Part shown: positions 18,541 through 26,773 of the stretch, in pieces
Numbering within the stretch: position 1 is the first letter of the stretch
Layout of the letters: the number at the start of each line of letters is the position of its first letter
Made by a program: the position numbers and the translations under genes
The notes under the pieces: generated by a model
The model's input: only the letters and a program-made list of their open reading frames with translations
Told to the model about the DNA's origin: nothing
The model's database searches: none
Origin: TMED109 sp002171375
Lineage (GTDB): Bacteria; Pseudomonadota; Alphaproteobacteria; TMED109
NCBI GenBank assembly: GCA_965657505.1
Contig: CBFHON010000009.1
Span: forward strand, 1 to 61,991
Direction: 5' to 3'
Length of the DNA: 61,991 nt

Positions 18541-19512
18541 ATGTCTAGATGGGTTTTAATAGGAGGGGCAGGATTAACTGGTTTAAAGATATCTGAAGAT
18601 TTAATCAATAGTAAAGTGCCCAAATCTAAAATAATTATAGCTGATTTAAAAAAACCTCTAAAAAATGTAAATTTAAAAGTAACAAAAGTATTCTGTGATA
18701 TATCAAAAAATATATTACCTAAATTTGAAAAAAATGACATAATAATACATTTAGCCGCAAGACAATATCACCTTAAAGTTCCTAATAAAAATCAATTATC
18801 TTGGTTTAGAGAAGTAAATGTAACTGGAACTCAAAATGTCATTAATCATTGTTTAAAGTATAAAGTAAAAGGGCTAATATTTTTTTCAACTGATATGGTA
18901 TACGGTATTCCAGCCTTTATACCTTTAACTACTAATCATCCTAAAAATCCAATAGGGCCTTATGGAAAAAGTAAATTAGAAGCAGAAGAACTGTGTTTTT
19001 TAGCTAGAGAAAAAGGATTAGCAATTACAATACTTAGACCTAGACTGATTATGGGTAAAGGAAGACTTGGAGTAATGAAAAAATTATTTACTTCAATATT
19101 TAATAATTTACCAGTACCCTTAATAGGTAGTGGAAAAAACTCATATCAAATGATATCAGTTTATGATTGCAGTAAAGCAACTCTACTTTCAGTAGAAAAA
19201 AACTTTCCTAATTTTGAACTAAATTTAGGTTCAGAAATTGGCCCTAACGTAAAAGATTTATTAAGTTTATTAATTAAAAGAGTATATTCTAAATCTATAA
19301 TTATACCTCTACCAGCATTCCCATTAAAAATAGTTTTAAACTTAATGGAAAAAATAGGTTTTCCTATACTTTATAAAGAACAATATAAGATTGCTGATAA
19401 AAATTATATCGTTGATATTTCAGATACTTATTCTAAGATTAGTTGGAAACCTAAGTATTCAGATAAAGATATGATTATTGAGGCATATAATTATTGGAAA
19501 AATATTAAATAA
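18541..19512 (+). CDS. NAD-dependent epimerase/dehydratase (extended SDR)
   Basis: A 323-residue extended short-chain dehydrogenase. It begins with the NAD-binding loop LIGGAGLTGLKI, then DISKNILP, IIHLAARQYH, FFSTDMVYGIPAF and the catalytic Tyr-Lys motif YGKSK near residue 141. The C-terminal half resembles nucleotide-sugar epimerases. Substrate unknown. It sits between an ArnE-like transporter and a large membrane protein whose ATG overlaps its stop (TAATG), so the four genes from 17227 look like one operon, perhaps for envelope glycan or lipid modification. Confidence 0.87.
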   Translation: MSRWVLIGGAGLTGLKISEDLINSKVPKSKIIIADLKKPLKNVNLKVTKVFCDISKNILPKFEKNDIIIHLAARQYHLKVPNKNQLSWFREVNVTGTQNVINHCLKYKVKGLIFFSTDMVYGIPAFIPLTTNHPKNPIGPYGKSKLEAEELCFLAREKGLAITILRPRLIMGKGRLGVMKKLFTSIFNNLPVPLIGSGKNSYQMISVYDCSKATLLSVEKNFPNFELNLGSEIGPNVKDLLSLLIKRVYSKSIIIPLPAFPLKIVLNLMEKIGFPILYKEQYKIADKNYIVDISDTYSKISWKPKYSDKDMIIEAYNYWKNIK

Positions 19513-21434
19513 TGCAAAAATATTTTTTAAACATAATAATATTATTGTTAATTATTTTATGTTTTGGTTTACCACTATCAAATTGGGGCGCATTTATTGC
19601 CATTTTGGTTATATTATATGCAATAATATTAAATAAAATCATAATTAAAACTAACTTTTTGATATTATCTATAGGAATAGTATTTAGTTTAACTATAGTT
19701 AAAATCAATATGGATAATGAATACATCCATATGGGAGAACAAATTTATTCTCCTGATGATTCATATTTAGAAGAAGTATTACCAGATAAAGTTGCACTTT
19801 TGGCAAAAAATGAGTGGAATAACTTAGATCAACCTTTTAATTCATATCCGAATAACACTGAAAATACTAGCAACCCTTGGGCTTTTTCTGCCGATGCTTT
19901 TTTTGATACTCCTAAAATGACAAGATCTATTAAAAATATAAATTTTAAAAATAGATACGATATGAGAATTGGAGTTCTTAATAATGCTAAATATAATTAT
20001 TTTGGAAATAACTATGGCTCATCTGGTGCATATTATCCCTTAATATTTTCTTTTTTATTGCCTGAAAGTTTTAGTTCTGAAAAACTTTGTTGGAGTGGAA
20101 AATTAATAATTGAAGAAAATAACGAATGGATAGAATATTATTCTGAAGAAATAAAATGTATTGTATTAAATAAAAATTATTGGGGCTCTAAAGAATATTT
20201 AAAAATTTACGCATTAGACTTTAATAAAACTATTCCACTTAGCATAAAAATAGACAATAATCGGCAACTATTACTTTATTTACTATCAATTTTTTCCTCA
20301 ATTATCATAATATTATTACTTACTAATTTAAATAGATATGACGTTTCACTAATTTCCTTATCTGTTTTATGTATTCTAATCTATATGGCGGACCAATATT
20401 TTAGAGGAGAGCACCCATCAAGTTTTTCAGGAATGCCTTATATGGGAAGAGGAAATGATGGTTTAACGCATTATTCTTTTGCGCGTGAAATGGTAGAGGC
20501 TTTATATAATAATAATATTAAAGAGTGGCTAAGAGGAAGCGAAGATATTTTTTATATGATGCCAGGTATGCGTTACTTATTAGGTATTTCTATGCCCTTT
20601 TTTGGAGAAAGTATATTTGGATTATTACTTTTAATATCACTAACACCTATTGTAATTAGATCTCTTCTCCAAAGAATATTTAATAAGAAATGGGAACTAA
20701 TTATGTTAAGTTGTTTTTTTATAATTCCCATATTTGAATCTTTTGGTTTTTTTCAAATTTATTTTGCTAAATATACTATTGAAGGGTTTGGAGCAGGAAT
20801 AGCAATATTAACTTTTATTGCAGCTTTTAGTATTTTATGGAAGGATGATGATAATGCTTATAGTAAAACAGAACTCTTAAAAGCAGGTTTTTTATTAGCA
20901 TTAGCAATTTCTTTACGTCCAAATTTTTTACCAACTATCTTTATTTTATTATCTGGTATATCGATCCATTTTATCTACACAAAAAATTTCATTAAAATTT
21001 TACCTTTAGGTATAGGTTTTAGTCCTATCCTTTTACTTACATTCCACAATTTCTTTTTTGGTAATAAATTTGTTCCTATTACGAATTCTGCAACTATAGG
21101 AAATAATATGAGAAATAGTCCTGAACAATGGAGGGAATGCTTTAATGCCTTACCTGATTCTTGCAATAAAATTTTTGATCATATAGGAGTTTGGGTTTCT
21201 TTCAGCGAGCCTTGGTATATATTAATTATTGGTTGCTTATTGTTTATTATATTTAGTAAAAAATTAACTTTAAAAAATAAAATATTTGCTTTTTCATTGG
21301 TATGCGGACACTTAGTATTTTTATTTTATGAAGGTGTAGCGAGATATAGTCATGGGATATGGTTAGCATCATTTATATTGTGTTTACCAATAATAAAACA
21401 AAAAATAATTCATACTTATAAGATGATTAGATAA
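19512..21434 (+). CDS. Large polytopic membrane protein, possible GT-C-like glycosyltransferase
   Basis: I do not firmly recognise the family. The 640-residue product has three N-terminal hydrophobic segments (first 70 residues), a roughly 180-residue Trp/Tyr/Asn-rich extracytoplasmic region, and about nine further membrane helices from residue 255. After the next helices comes GRGNDGLTHYSFAREM, reminiscent of the acidic first-loop motif of GT-C sugar transferases, which use polyprenyl-linked sugars. With an ArnE-like transporter and an epimerase upstream, a sugar-transfer role fits, but this is inference. The start overlaps the epimerase stop. Confidence 0.7.
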   Translation: MQKYFLNIIILLLIILCFGLPLSNWGAFIAILVILYAIILNKIIIKTNFLILSIGIVFSLTIVKINMDNEYIHMGEQIYSPDDSYLEEVLPDKVALLAKNEWNNLDQPFNSYPNNTENTSNPWAFSADAFFDTPKMTRSIKNINFKNRYDMRIGVLNNAKYNYFGNNYGSSGAYYPLIFSFLLPESFSSEKLCWSGKLIIEENNEWIEYYSEEIKCIVLNKNYWGSKEYLKIYALDFNKTIPLSIKIDNNRQLLLYLLSIFSSIIIILLLTNLNRYDVSLISLSVLCILIYMADQYFRGEHPSSFSGMPYMGRGNDGLTHYSFAREMVEALYNNNIKEWLRGSEDIFYMMPGMRYLLGISMPFFGESIFGLLLLISLTPIVIRSLLQRIFNKKWELIMLSCFFIIPIFESFGFFQIYFAKYTIEGFGAGIAILTFIAAFSILWKDDDNAYSKTELLKAGFLLALAISLRPNFLPTIFILLSGISIHFIYTKNFIKILPLGIGFSPILLLTFHNFFFGNKFVPITNSATIGNNMRNSPEQWRECFNALPDSCNKIFDHIGVWVSFSEPWYILIIGCLLFIIFSKKLTLKNKIFAFSLVCGHLVFLFYEGVARYSHGIWLASFILCLPIIKQKIIHTYKMIR

Positions 21435-21459
21435 TTTTAATATAGAAAGAATATAACTC

Positions 21460-22374
21460 ATGAATAAATATAGTCATTACAAGAATGAACTTAAAGAAAT
21501 AATAAATACTAATGTAAATCAATCTGATTGGAAGTTAATAAGAAAATTAAACTTACCAAAACAATATAATGAACCATCAACAGGAGAAATAAAAAAAGGA
21601 GTAGTTTTAGATGTAGAAGCTACAGGTCTATCAATTGGCCATGATGATGTAATTCAATTAGCTCTTTTACCATTCGAATATGAAGTGCCCTCCGGTAAAA
21701 TTTTAAGTATAAAAAAAGAAGAAGCCTTTGACGGTTTAAGAGAACCAAGAATACCTATATCTACAGAAGCTTCATTAATTACAGGCATCACTAATGAAAT
21801 GGTAATAAACAAGAAAATTGAATCCAAAGATGTTGAAAATATAATTAATAATACAGATTTAATAATAGCTCATAATGCTTCATATGATAGACCAATGGTT
21901 GAACAACACTGGAATTGTTTTAAAAATGTATCTTGGGCATGTACATTTAAATCTATAGATTGGCTTCAAGAGGGATTTAGTTCAGCTAAACTTGAATTAT
22001 TAGGAGTTAATTTTGGATGGTTTTATGAAGGTCACGACGCGTTTAATGATTGTGAAGCATGTTTAGCTTTATTATCCGAGACACTGCCAAATAGAGATAG
22101 TACAGTTTTTTCTGCAGTTAGAGAATATGCTTCAAACCCTACCTTCCTAATTAAAGCAATAGATGCACCCTATAATAAACGTAATATATTAAGAAGAAAA
22201 GGTTATAAATGGCGACCAGCCGACCAATTAAATGGTAAAGTTTGGTGGACAGAAACAAAAAATTATGAAGAAGAAGTAAAATGGTTGCACGAAGAAATAT
22301 ATAATAGAAAAATTAATATTCCAATAAAACAAATTTCTGCATTAAATAGATATTCAGATAGAATATGGGAATAA
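21460..22374 (+). CDS. DEDDh 3'-5' exonuclease, DnaQ-like
   Basis: A 304-residue protein with an exonuclease domain (about residues 45-210): ExoI DxE in VLDVEATGL, ExoII HNASYDRP and ExoIII with His and Asp in EGHDAFNDCEA. It resembles DNA polymerase III epsilon-type nucleases but has an N-terminal extension of about 45 residues and a C-terminal region with KRNILRRKGYKWRP and GKVWWTE, seen in a subgroup of stand-alone DnaQ-like proteins. All catalytic residues are present. It probably acts in DNA or RNA end processing, not as the replicative proofreader. Confidence 0.88.
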   Translation: MNKYSHYKNELKEIINTNVNQSDWKLIRKLNLPKQYNEPSTGEIKKGVVLDVEATGLSIGHDDVIQLALLPFEYEVPSGKILSIKKEEAFDGLREPRIPISTEASLITGITNEMVINKKIESKDVENIINNTDLIIAHNASYDRPMVEQHWNCFKNVSWACTFKSIDWLQEGFSSAKLELLGVNFGWFYEGHDAFNDCEACLALLSETLPNRDSTVFSAVREYASNPTFLIKAIDAPYNKRNILRRKGYKWRPADQLNGKVWWTETKNYEEEVKWLHEEIYNRKINIPIKQISALNRYSDRIWE

Positions 22375-22382
22375 CTTTATAA

Positions 22383-22640
22383 TTACTTTGGGTTATCTTT
22401 TAAATATTCTATGTAATCCAAGACTTCTTTTAATAAATTATCATCAATATCTTTGTAGCTAATATTAAATTTATTTTTTATGCATATTGCAACATGAGCA
22501 TAGGGATTTCTTCCTTTTGGGTGATTAGGATGAGAAGGTAATTGTCCATCTAAATAATCGCCTGCTTTCTGAATGCATGCCCATATATATTTTCTATTAT
22601 CTTCATTCATATAAGTACTATAAACAAAATTTAATAACAT
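22383..22640 (-). CDS. Conserved-looking hypothetical protein, 85 residues
   Basis: No family recognised. The product is soluble, with a central segment of Pro, His and Gly residues (LPSHPNHPKGRNPYAHVA) followed by an amphipathic, acidic C-terminus. The start may be the internal Met at residue 11 (MNEDNRKYIW), since neither Met has a clear ribosome-binding site. It is convergent with the exonuclease gene (8 bases apart). The composed, non-repetitive sequence argues for a real gene, moderately. Confidence 0.6.
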   Translation of the reverse strand: MLLNFVYSTYMNEDNRKYIWACIQKAGDYLDGQLPSHPNHPKGRNPYAHVAICIKNKFNISYKDIDDNLLKEVLDYIEYLKDNPK

Positions 22641-22683
22641 AAAAAAGTAATTTAGATATATTATAGTTTATAATAATAAATAT

Positions 22684-22761
22684 GCACCTGTAGCTCAGCT
22701 GGATTAGAGCGTTGCCCTCCGAAGGCAAAGGTCGTAGGTTCAAGTCCTACCAGGTGCACCA
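22684..22761 (+). tRNA. tRNA-Arg (anticodon CCG)
   Basis: Acceptor GCACCTG pairs exactly with CAGGTGC; the anticodon stem TTGCC/GGCAA encloses loop CTCCGAA, anticodon CCG; the T-arm contains GGTTCAAGTCC; CCA is encoded at 22759-22761. It reads CGG arginine codons. The MazG-like gene begins 19 bases downstream. Confidence 0.96.
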
Positions 22762-22780
22762 GATGGTATAGGAGATATCA

Positions 22781-23152
22781 ATGACTAACTTTCAAAAAGT
22801 AGCAACATTTATGAAAACTTTTGGGCAAGAAGTAAAAACTAAAACAGAATTTCCAAAAGAGAAAATAGTAAAACTTCGCTATGATTTAATTAATGAAGAA
22901 TTAGAAGAGTTGCAAGATGCAATAAAAGATAGAAACATGTTAGAAATTGCTGATGCATTAACAGATATTCTATATGTTACTTATGGTGCTGGCCATGCAT
23001 TTGGTATAGACCTAGATAAATGCTTTAATGAAGTACAAGAATCTAATATGAGTAAATTAGGTGAAAATAATACACCTATTTACAATGAAAATGGTAAAGT
23101 AATGAAAGGGCCTAACTATTTTAAGCCTAATTTAAATCAATTTTTAAAATAA
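22781..23152 (+). CDS. MazG-like all-alpha NTP pyrophosphohydrolase
   Basis: A 123-residue protein with the all-alpha NTP-PPase metal-binding layout: LINEELEELQDAI (the ExxE half) and ADALTDILYVTYG (the ExxD-like half). The C-terminus VQESNMSKLGEN ... KVMKGPNYFKPNL is typical of the phage- and bacteria-encoded MazG-like/DUF group that hydrolyses nucleoside triphosphates to monophosphates. Probably a house-cleaning nucleotidase. GGAGA precedes the ATG at good spacing. Confidence 0.85.
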   Translation: MTNFQKVATFMKTFGQEVKTKTEFPKEKIVKLRYDLINEELEELQDAIKDRNMLEIADALTDILYVTYGAGHAFGIDLDKCFNEVQESNMSKLGENNTPIYNENGKVMKGPNYFKPNLNQFLK

Positions 23153-23182
23153 TTAATATATCATTCTAAGAGGCTAAATAAT

Positions 23183-24163
23183 ATGATAAGTGAATTTAAA
23201 AATAAAACATTTAAGCTAAAAAACATAAATATCTATGCAGCTGAATATGGTGAAGGGCCTCTTGTTATTATGGTCCACGGCTGGCCAGAATCATGGTATT
23301 CTTGGAGACACCAAATTAAACCTGTGGCTAATCTTGGTTATAAAGTTTTAGCTATCGATGTTAGGGGTTATGGGCAAAGTTCAAAACCACATGAAGTAGA
23401 AAAATATGACATGCTATCTCTTGTAGGAGATATTATTGGAATTATTAATGAAGAGAATGCACAAAATGCTATTTTAATAGGTCATGATTGGGGAGCTCCT
23501 ATCTGTTGGACAACTGCAGCTTTACATCCAGAAAAAATTAGAGCTGTGATTGGATTAAGTGTTCCTCATGCTAGAAGAGGAGATATTTCAAATTCTGAAT
23601 TATGGAGGCAAATTTATAAGGATAATTTCTTTTATCAAACATATTTTGAAAAAGAAGGTGTTGCTGAAGAGGAACTTGAAAGAGATATTGGAATATCCCT
23701 AAGAAAAATATACTATTGGATTTCTGCAGAAGGTCATGACGCTAAAGTAAGAACTAACTTTGATAAAGATAGTGAATTATTAGATGGGCTAGTAGACCCA
23801 AAGCCTTTTCCTGACTGGCTAAGTAATGAAGATTTAGGTTTTTATATAAATGAATTTAAGAATAGTGGCTTTAGAGGTCCAATAAATAGATATCGAAACC
23901 AAGATAGAGATTGGGAAAACATACCTGAGCTATCTGATCTTAAAATAGAAGTTCCTAGTTTTTTTATAGGTGGAGGAAAAGATAGTATTAGAAAGTTTAT
24001 GAAAGGATATGACTTTTATGAAAACCCAGGGAAACATTGCAATGATTTTTATGGAAAATTAATTATTGATAAAGCGGGTCATTGGGTTCAGCAAGAAGCT
24101 CCATCAGAAACAACAAGAGGAATAACTGACTTTTTAAAAAAATTAGAGGAAAAAAATAAATGA
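23183..24163 (+). CDS. Alpha/beta hydrolase, epoxide hydrolase-like
   Basis: A 326-residue alpha/beta hydrolase. Motifs are the oxyanion HGWPESWYSWRHQI, the nucleophile elbow GHDWGAPICW with Asp at about residue 103, two candidate cap-domain tyrosines, and the catalytic His in AGHWVQQEAP near residue 300. This is the soluble epoxide hydrolase pattern; a haloalkane dehalogenase is less likely because of the HGWPESW motif. Its stop overlaps the start of the enolase-superfamily gene by 4 bases, so the two act in one pathway. Confidence 0.92.
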   Translation: MISEFKNKTFKLKNINIYAAEYGEGPLVIMVHGWPESWYSWRHQIKPVANLGYKVLAIDVRGYGQSSKPHEVEKYDMLSLVGDIIGIINEENAQNAILIGHDWGAPICWTTAALHPEKIRAVIGLSVPHARRGDISNSELWRQIYKDNFFYQTYFEKEGVAEEELERDIGISLRKIYYWISAEGHDAKVRTNFDKDSELLDGLVDPKPFPDWLSNEDLGFYINEFKNSGFRGPINRYRNQDRDWENIPELSDLKIEVPSFFIGGGKDSIRKFMKGYDFYENPGKHCNDFYGKLIIDKAGHWVQQEAPSETTRGITDFLKKLEEKNK

Positions 24164-25248
24164 TAATTACTGATATTAAAACAACGCTACTTTCCGTACC
24201 ATTTGAGGACCCTCCTAAAATAGGCTTTGTAGCAATGCAAAAAATTGATCTCTTAATATTAGAAATTGAAACCTCTTCTGGCTTAGTTGGAATGGGCTAC
24301 CTTCATCCTATTATAGGAGGAATGCAAACTATAGAAATGTGCATACATGAAATGCTAAAACCATTGCTAATTGGAAAAAATGCCGAAAATATAGAAGCAC
24401 TTTGGCAAGAAATGTGGAAAGCAACTTTCATACACGGGCGAATGGGAATTACAGTTATGGGTTTATCAGCAATAGATATTGCTCTTTGGGATTTACTAGG
24501 AAAATTTAAAAAACAACCGCTCTGGAAACTTTGGGGAGGATCTGATAAGCCCTTACCAGTTTATGGTTCTGGCTGCTATAGAGGCCTTGGTCACGATGGT
24601 ATGATTGAAAAAGCAAAAAGATTTGTTTCTGAAGGATATACAGCTATTAAAATGCAAGTGGCTTGGGGATTTACACATGATGAAGACGTCACAAACGTTA
24701 GAGATATGAGAGAAGAATTAGGTGACAATATAAAAATTATGATCGACGTAAATCAAGGATGGACTCCTGAAGAGGCTATAAAGTTTGGTAAAGCTATAGA
24801 TAAATATAATATAGAGTTTTTAGAAGAACCCGTTATTGCTGATGATTTTGAAGGATATAAAAAAATTGCACATGCTATAAATACTCCTATTGCTACTGGA
24901 GAAAACCATTTTACACACCATGATATGAAATTTTTCATTGAAAATAATATAGTATCTAATCTACAGCCAGACCTTATGAGAGGTGGTTATACAGAACTTA
25001 AAGTTATTGCTGAGATGGCAAATAGAAAAAATATAAATATTGCGCCTCATTTATTTATGGAATTAAATACTCATTTAAATGCTTCTATCCCTAATGCTGC
25101 ATGGCTTGAACATATGGGATGGTACAATCATCTATGGGAAAACCCAATAATTCCTAAGAACGGAAATGCACAACCTCCTAATATTCCAGGGCATGGCTTA
25201 AAATTTAAATCAGAGTTATTTAAGGAATATCCTTATACAAAAATATAA
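24160..25248 (+). CDS. Mandelate racemase/muconate lactonizing enzyme family protein
   Basis: An enolase-superfamily enzyme, 362 residues, cytoplasmic. It has the N-terminal capping domain and a beta-barrel with the Lys motif TAIKMQV, metal ligands in MIDVNQGW (Asp), LEEPV (Glu) and TGENHF (Glu), and the late His in IAPHLFMELNTHL. Such enzymes abstract a proton alpha to a carboxylate, as acid-sugar dehydratases or racemases. The exact substrate is unknown. Coupled by a 4-base overlap to the epoxide hydrolase gene. Confidence 0.91.
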   Translation: MIITDIKTTLLSVPFEDPPKIGFVAMQKIDLLILEIETSSGLVGMGYLHPIIGGMQTIEMCIHEMLKPLLIGKNAENIEALWQEMWKATFIHGRMGITVMGLSAIDIALWDLLGKFKKQPLWKLWGGSDKPLPVYGSGCYRGLGHDGMIEKAKRFVSEGYTAIKMQVAWGFTHDEDVTNVRDMREELGDNIKIMIDVNQGWTPEEAIKFGKAIDKYNIEFLEEPVIADDFEGYKKIAHAINTPIATGENHFTHHDMKFFIENNIVSNLQPDLMRGGYTELKVIAEMANRKNINIAPHLFMELNTHLNASIPNAAWLEHMGWYNHLWENPIIPKNGNAQPPNIPGHGLKFKSELFKEYPYTKI

Positions 25249-25250
25249 CC

Positions 25251-25279
25251 TTGAATCTAATTCTAAAGAGACATAGATT
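25251..25279 (+). promoter_or_regulatory. Candidate sigma70-type promoter for the 27-residue microprotein gene
   Basis: TTGAAT (25251-25256) and TAGATT (25274-25279) are separated by 17 bases, directly after the stop of the preceding gene and about 35 bases before the microprotein start. In AT-rich DNA such matches are common, so this is only a candidate. Confidence 0.3.
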
Positions 25280-25314
25280 TAACTTATTATTAATTAACGA
25301 AAGGAGGTGGTCCA

Positions 25315-25398
25315 ATGTCTAGTGATATGGATTATAATTTAAATAAATTTAATTTAATAAATAGATGTAGGAAAAACCTCATAAAGGTACCTGCATAA
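25315..25398 (+). CDS. 27-residue microprotein with near-perfect Shine-Dalgarno
   Basis: Not a family I can name. The leader carries GAAAGGAGGTGGTCC ending 2 bases before the ATG, which matches the complement of the 16S rRNA 3' end with a single mismatch over about 14 bases. The product starts MSSDMDYNLNKF and ends CRKNLIKVPA; it is hydrophilic, with one Cys and a basic C-terminal half. A strong terminator follows 33 bases after the stop. A gene with its own leader and terminator and such a ribosome site is likely expressed; it may be a microprotein or a translated sRNA. Confidence 0.65.
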   Translation: MSSDMDYNLNKFNLINRCRKNLIKVPA

Positions 25399-25431
25399 AA
25401 ATTTTGAATTTATTTTATATAAATTATCACG

Positions 25432-25459
25432 AAGGGAAGCACTAAGTGCTTCCCTTTTT
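25432..25459 (+). terminator. Rho-independent terminator
   Basis: AAGGGAAGCAC (25432-25442) pairs perfectly with GTGCTTCCCTT (25446-25456) around a 3-base loop, followed by T residues to 25459. It ends the microprotein transcript before the next gene. Confidence 0.9.
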
Positions 25460-25484
25460 ATAAAAATGAGCCAAAGATAAAAAT

Positions 25485-25877
25485 ATGAACTTAGAAAAAA
25501 TATTCAAAAATTTGATATTACTAAACATAGGTATGTTTATTTTAATTATTATCTCGTCTAGTTATCAATCAACAATAATTACAGACATCACTAAAAATCT
25601 AGATTCAGGATTTTTTGATACCCAGTTTGGTATAGCATTAGTTATTACAATTTTATTAATGTATTTAGTTTCCGTTTATTGTCTTTATAATTTTAAAACT
25701 ATAGGCAAATCACTATTTTTATTCACTATAATAGGATATATCATCTGCCTTTTCTTAGGAAAAATTCAAGTCATTGGTCAGATAACATATATACTTCAAT
25801 ATGTTGCCACATTAACTGATGGAGCAATTTTAACACTTATATATTTTTCTCCGTTAAAGGAAAAATTTAAAAATTAA
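25485..25877 (+). CDS. Four-helix integral membrane protein of unknown function
   Basis: A 130-residue product with four hydrophobic segments (about 9-29, 50-70, 76-93, 101-122) and short polar loops. No diagnostic motif; small membrane proteins of this build are common and uncharacterised. It follows the terminator at 25459, so it needs its own promoter, and it is convergent with the methyltransferase gene 4 bases away. Confidence 0.72.
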   Translation: MNLEKIFKNLILLNIGMFILIIISSSYQSTIITDITKNLDSGFFDTQFGIALVITILLMYLVSVYCLYNFKTIGKSLFLFTIIGYIICLFLGKIQVIGQITYILQYVATLTDGAILTLIYFSPLKEKFKN

Positions 25878-25881
25878 ACAT

Positions 25882-26673
25882 TTATTCAGGTTTAATAAAT
25901 TTTAAAGTCATTCTATCGCTCTCACCTATTGCTAGATATTTTTCTTTATCCTCATCTCCAAGCCGAAGGGAAGGAGGCAAAGTCCACACTCCTTTAGGAT
26001 GAATAGTTCCATCTTTAGGATTAGCATTAATTTCACTTGTAGCTATTAAAACAAAACCAGCTTTTTCGGCATATTCTATTGCTAGTTTCTCTGTTACATA
26101 TCCACTTTTATTCATATCCTCAATAGATGTACCAGGAAGAGCCCTATGCTCTACTATACCAAATATTCCACCTGGCTTTAAAACCGCGTAAGATTTATTA
26201 AAAACATCCATTAATAATTCTGCCTTTAACCAATTATGTAAATTTCTAAAAGTTAATACCATATCAACGGACTCCCTATCATACAGAGGTTTTTCATCTA
26301 TAAATAGAGTAATCATCTTCATCTCGGATAGTATTTTACTTTTAGCTCTATTAGCAATATTACGTTTTATTACTTTGGGTGTCCACGCGGCATAGTTAGG
26401 GTCAAAATCTGCTGCTAAAAATATTCCTTCAGTTGTTAGGAAAGGTTCTAAAATTTCACTATACCATCCTCGACTAGGCCATAATTCTATTACTGACATA
26501 CTTGGCTTTATTCCAAAGAAAGTAAGTGTCTCTTTAGGATGTCTATATTGGTCTCGTTTAATATAGTCAGCAGTTCTGTCTGAATTAGAAATTGCTGTAT
26601 CTAAAGGATTAGCAAATATTACATTAGTAAACATTAATATTATAAAACTAAGAACGATAAATAAACTTTTCAT
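25882..26673 (-). CDS. Exported class I SAM-dependent methyltransferase-like protein (COG4798 type)
   Basis: A 263-residue protein with an N-terminal signal peptide (hydrophobic stretch to about residue 21, cleavage after VIFA). The body has a Rossmann methyltransferase core: VIELWPSRGWYSEIL (motif I variant), LAADFDP, VDMVLTFRNLHNW (motif II region) and LKPGGIFGIVEHRA (post motif). The family is a predicted methyltransferase group that often carries signal peptides; its substrate, and whether SAM is available in the periplasm, are unknown. Confidence 0.85.
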   Translation of the reverse strand: MKSLFIVLSFIILMFTNVIFANPLDTAISNSDRTADYIKRDQYRHPKETLTFFGIKPSMSVIELWPSRGWYSEILEPFLTTEGIFLAADFDPNYAAWTPKVIKRNIANRAKSKILSEMKMITLFIDEKPLYDRESVDMVLTFRNLHNWLKAELLMDVFNKSYAVLKPGGIFGIVEHRALPGTSIEDMNKSGYVTEKLAIEYAEKAGFVLIATSEINANPKDGTIHPKGVWTLPPSLRLGDEDKEKYLAIGESDRMTLKFIKPE

Positions 26674-26773
26674 TTTTTTTCCTTAACAATTAAGTATTTT
26701 TAGTTAACCTTTATAAAATATATTAATTTAAATTTAATCCCAATCAAATATTAGTAACAGGAATCATAATAAA

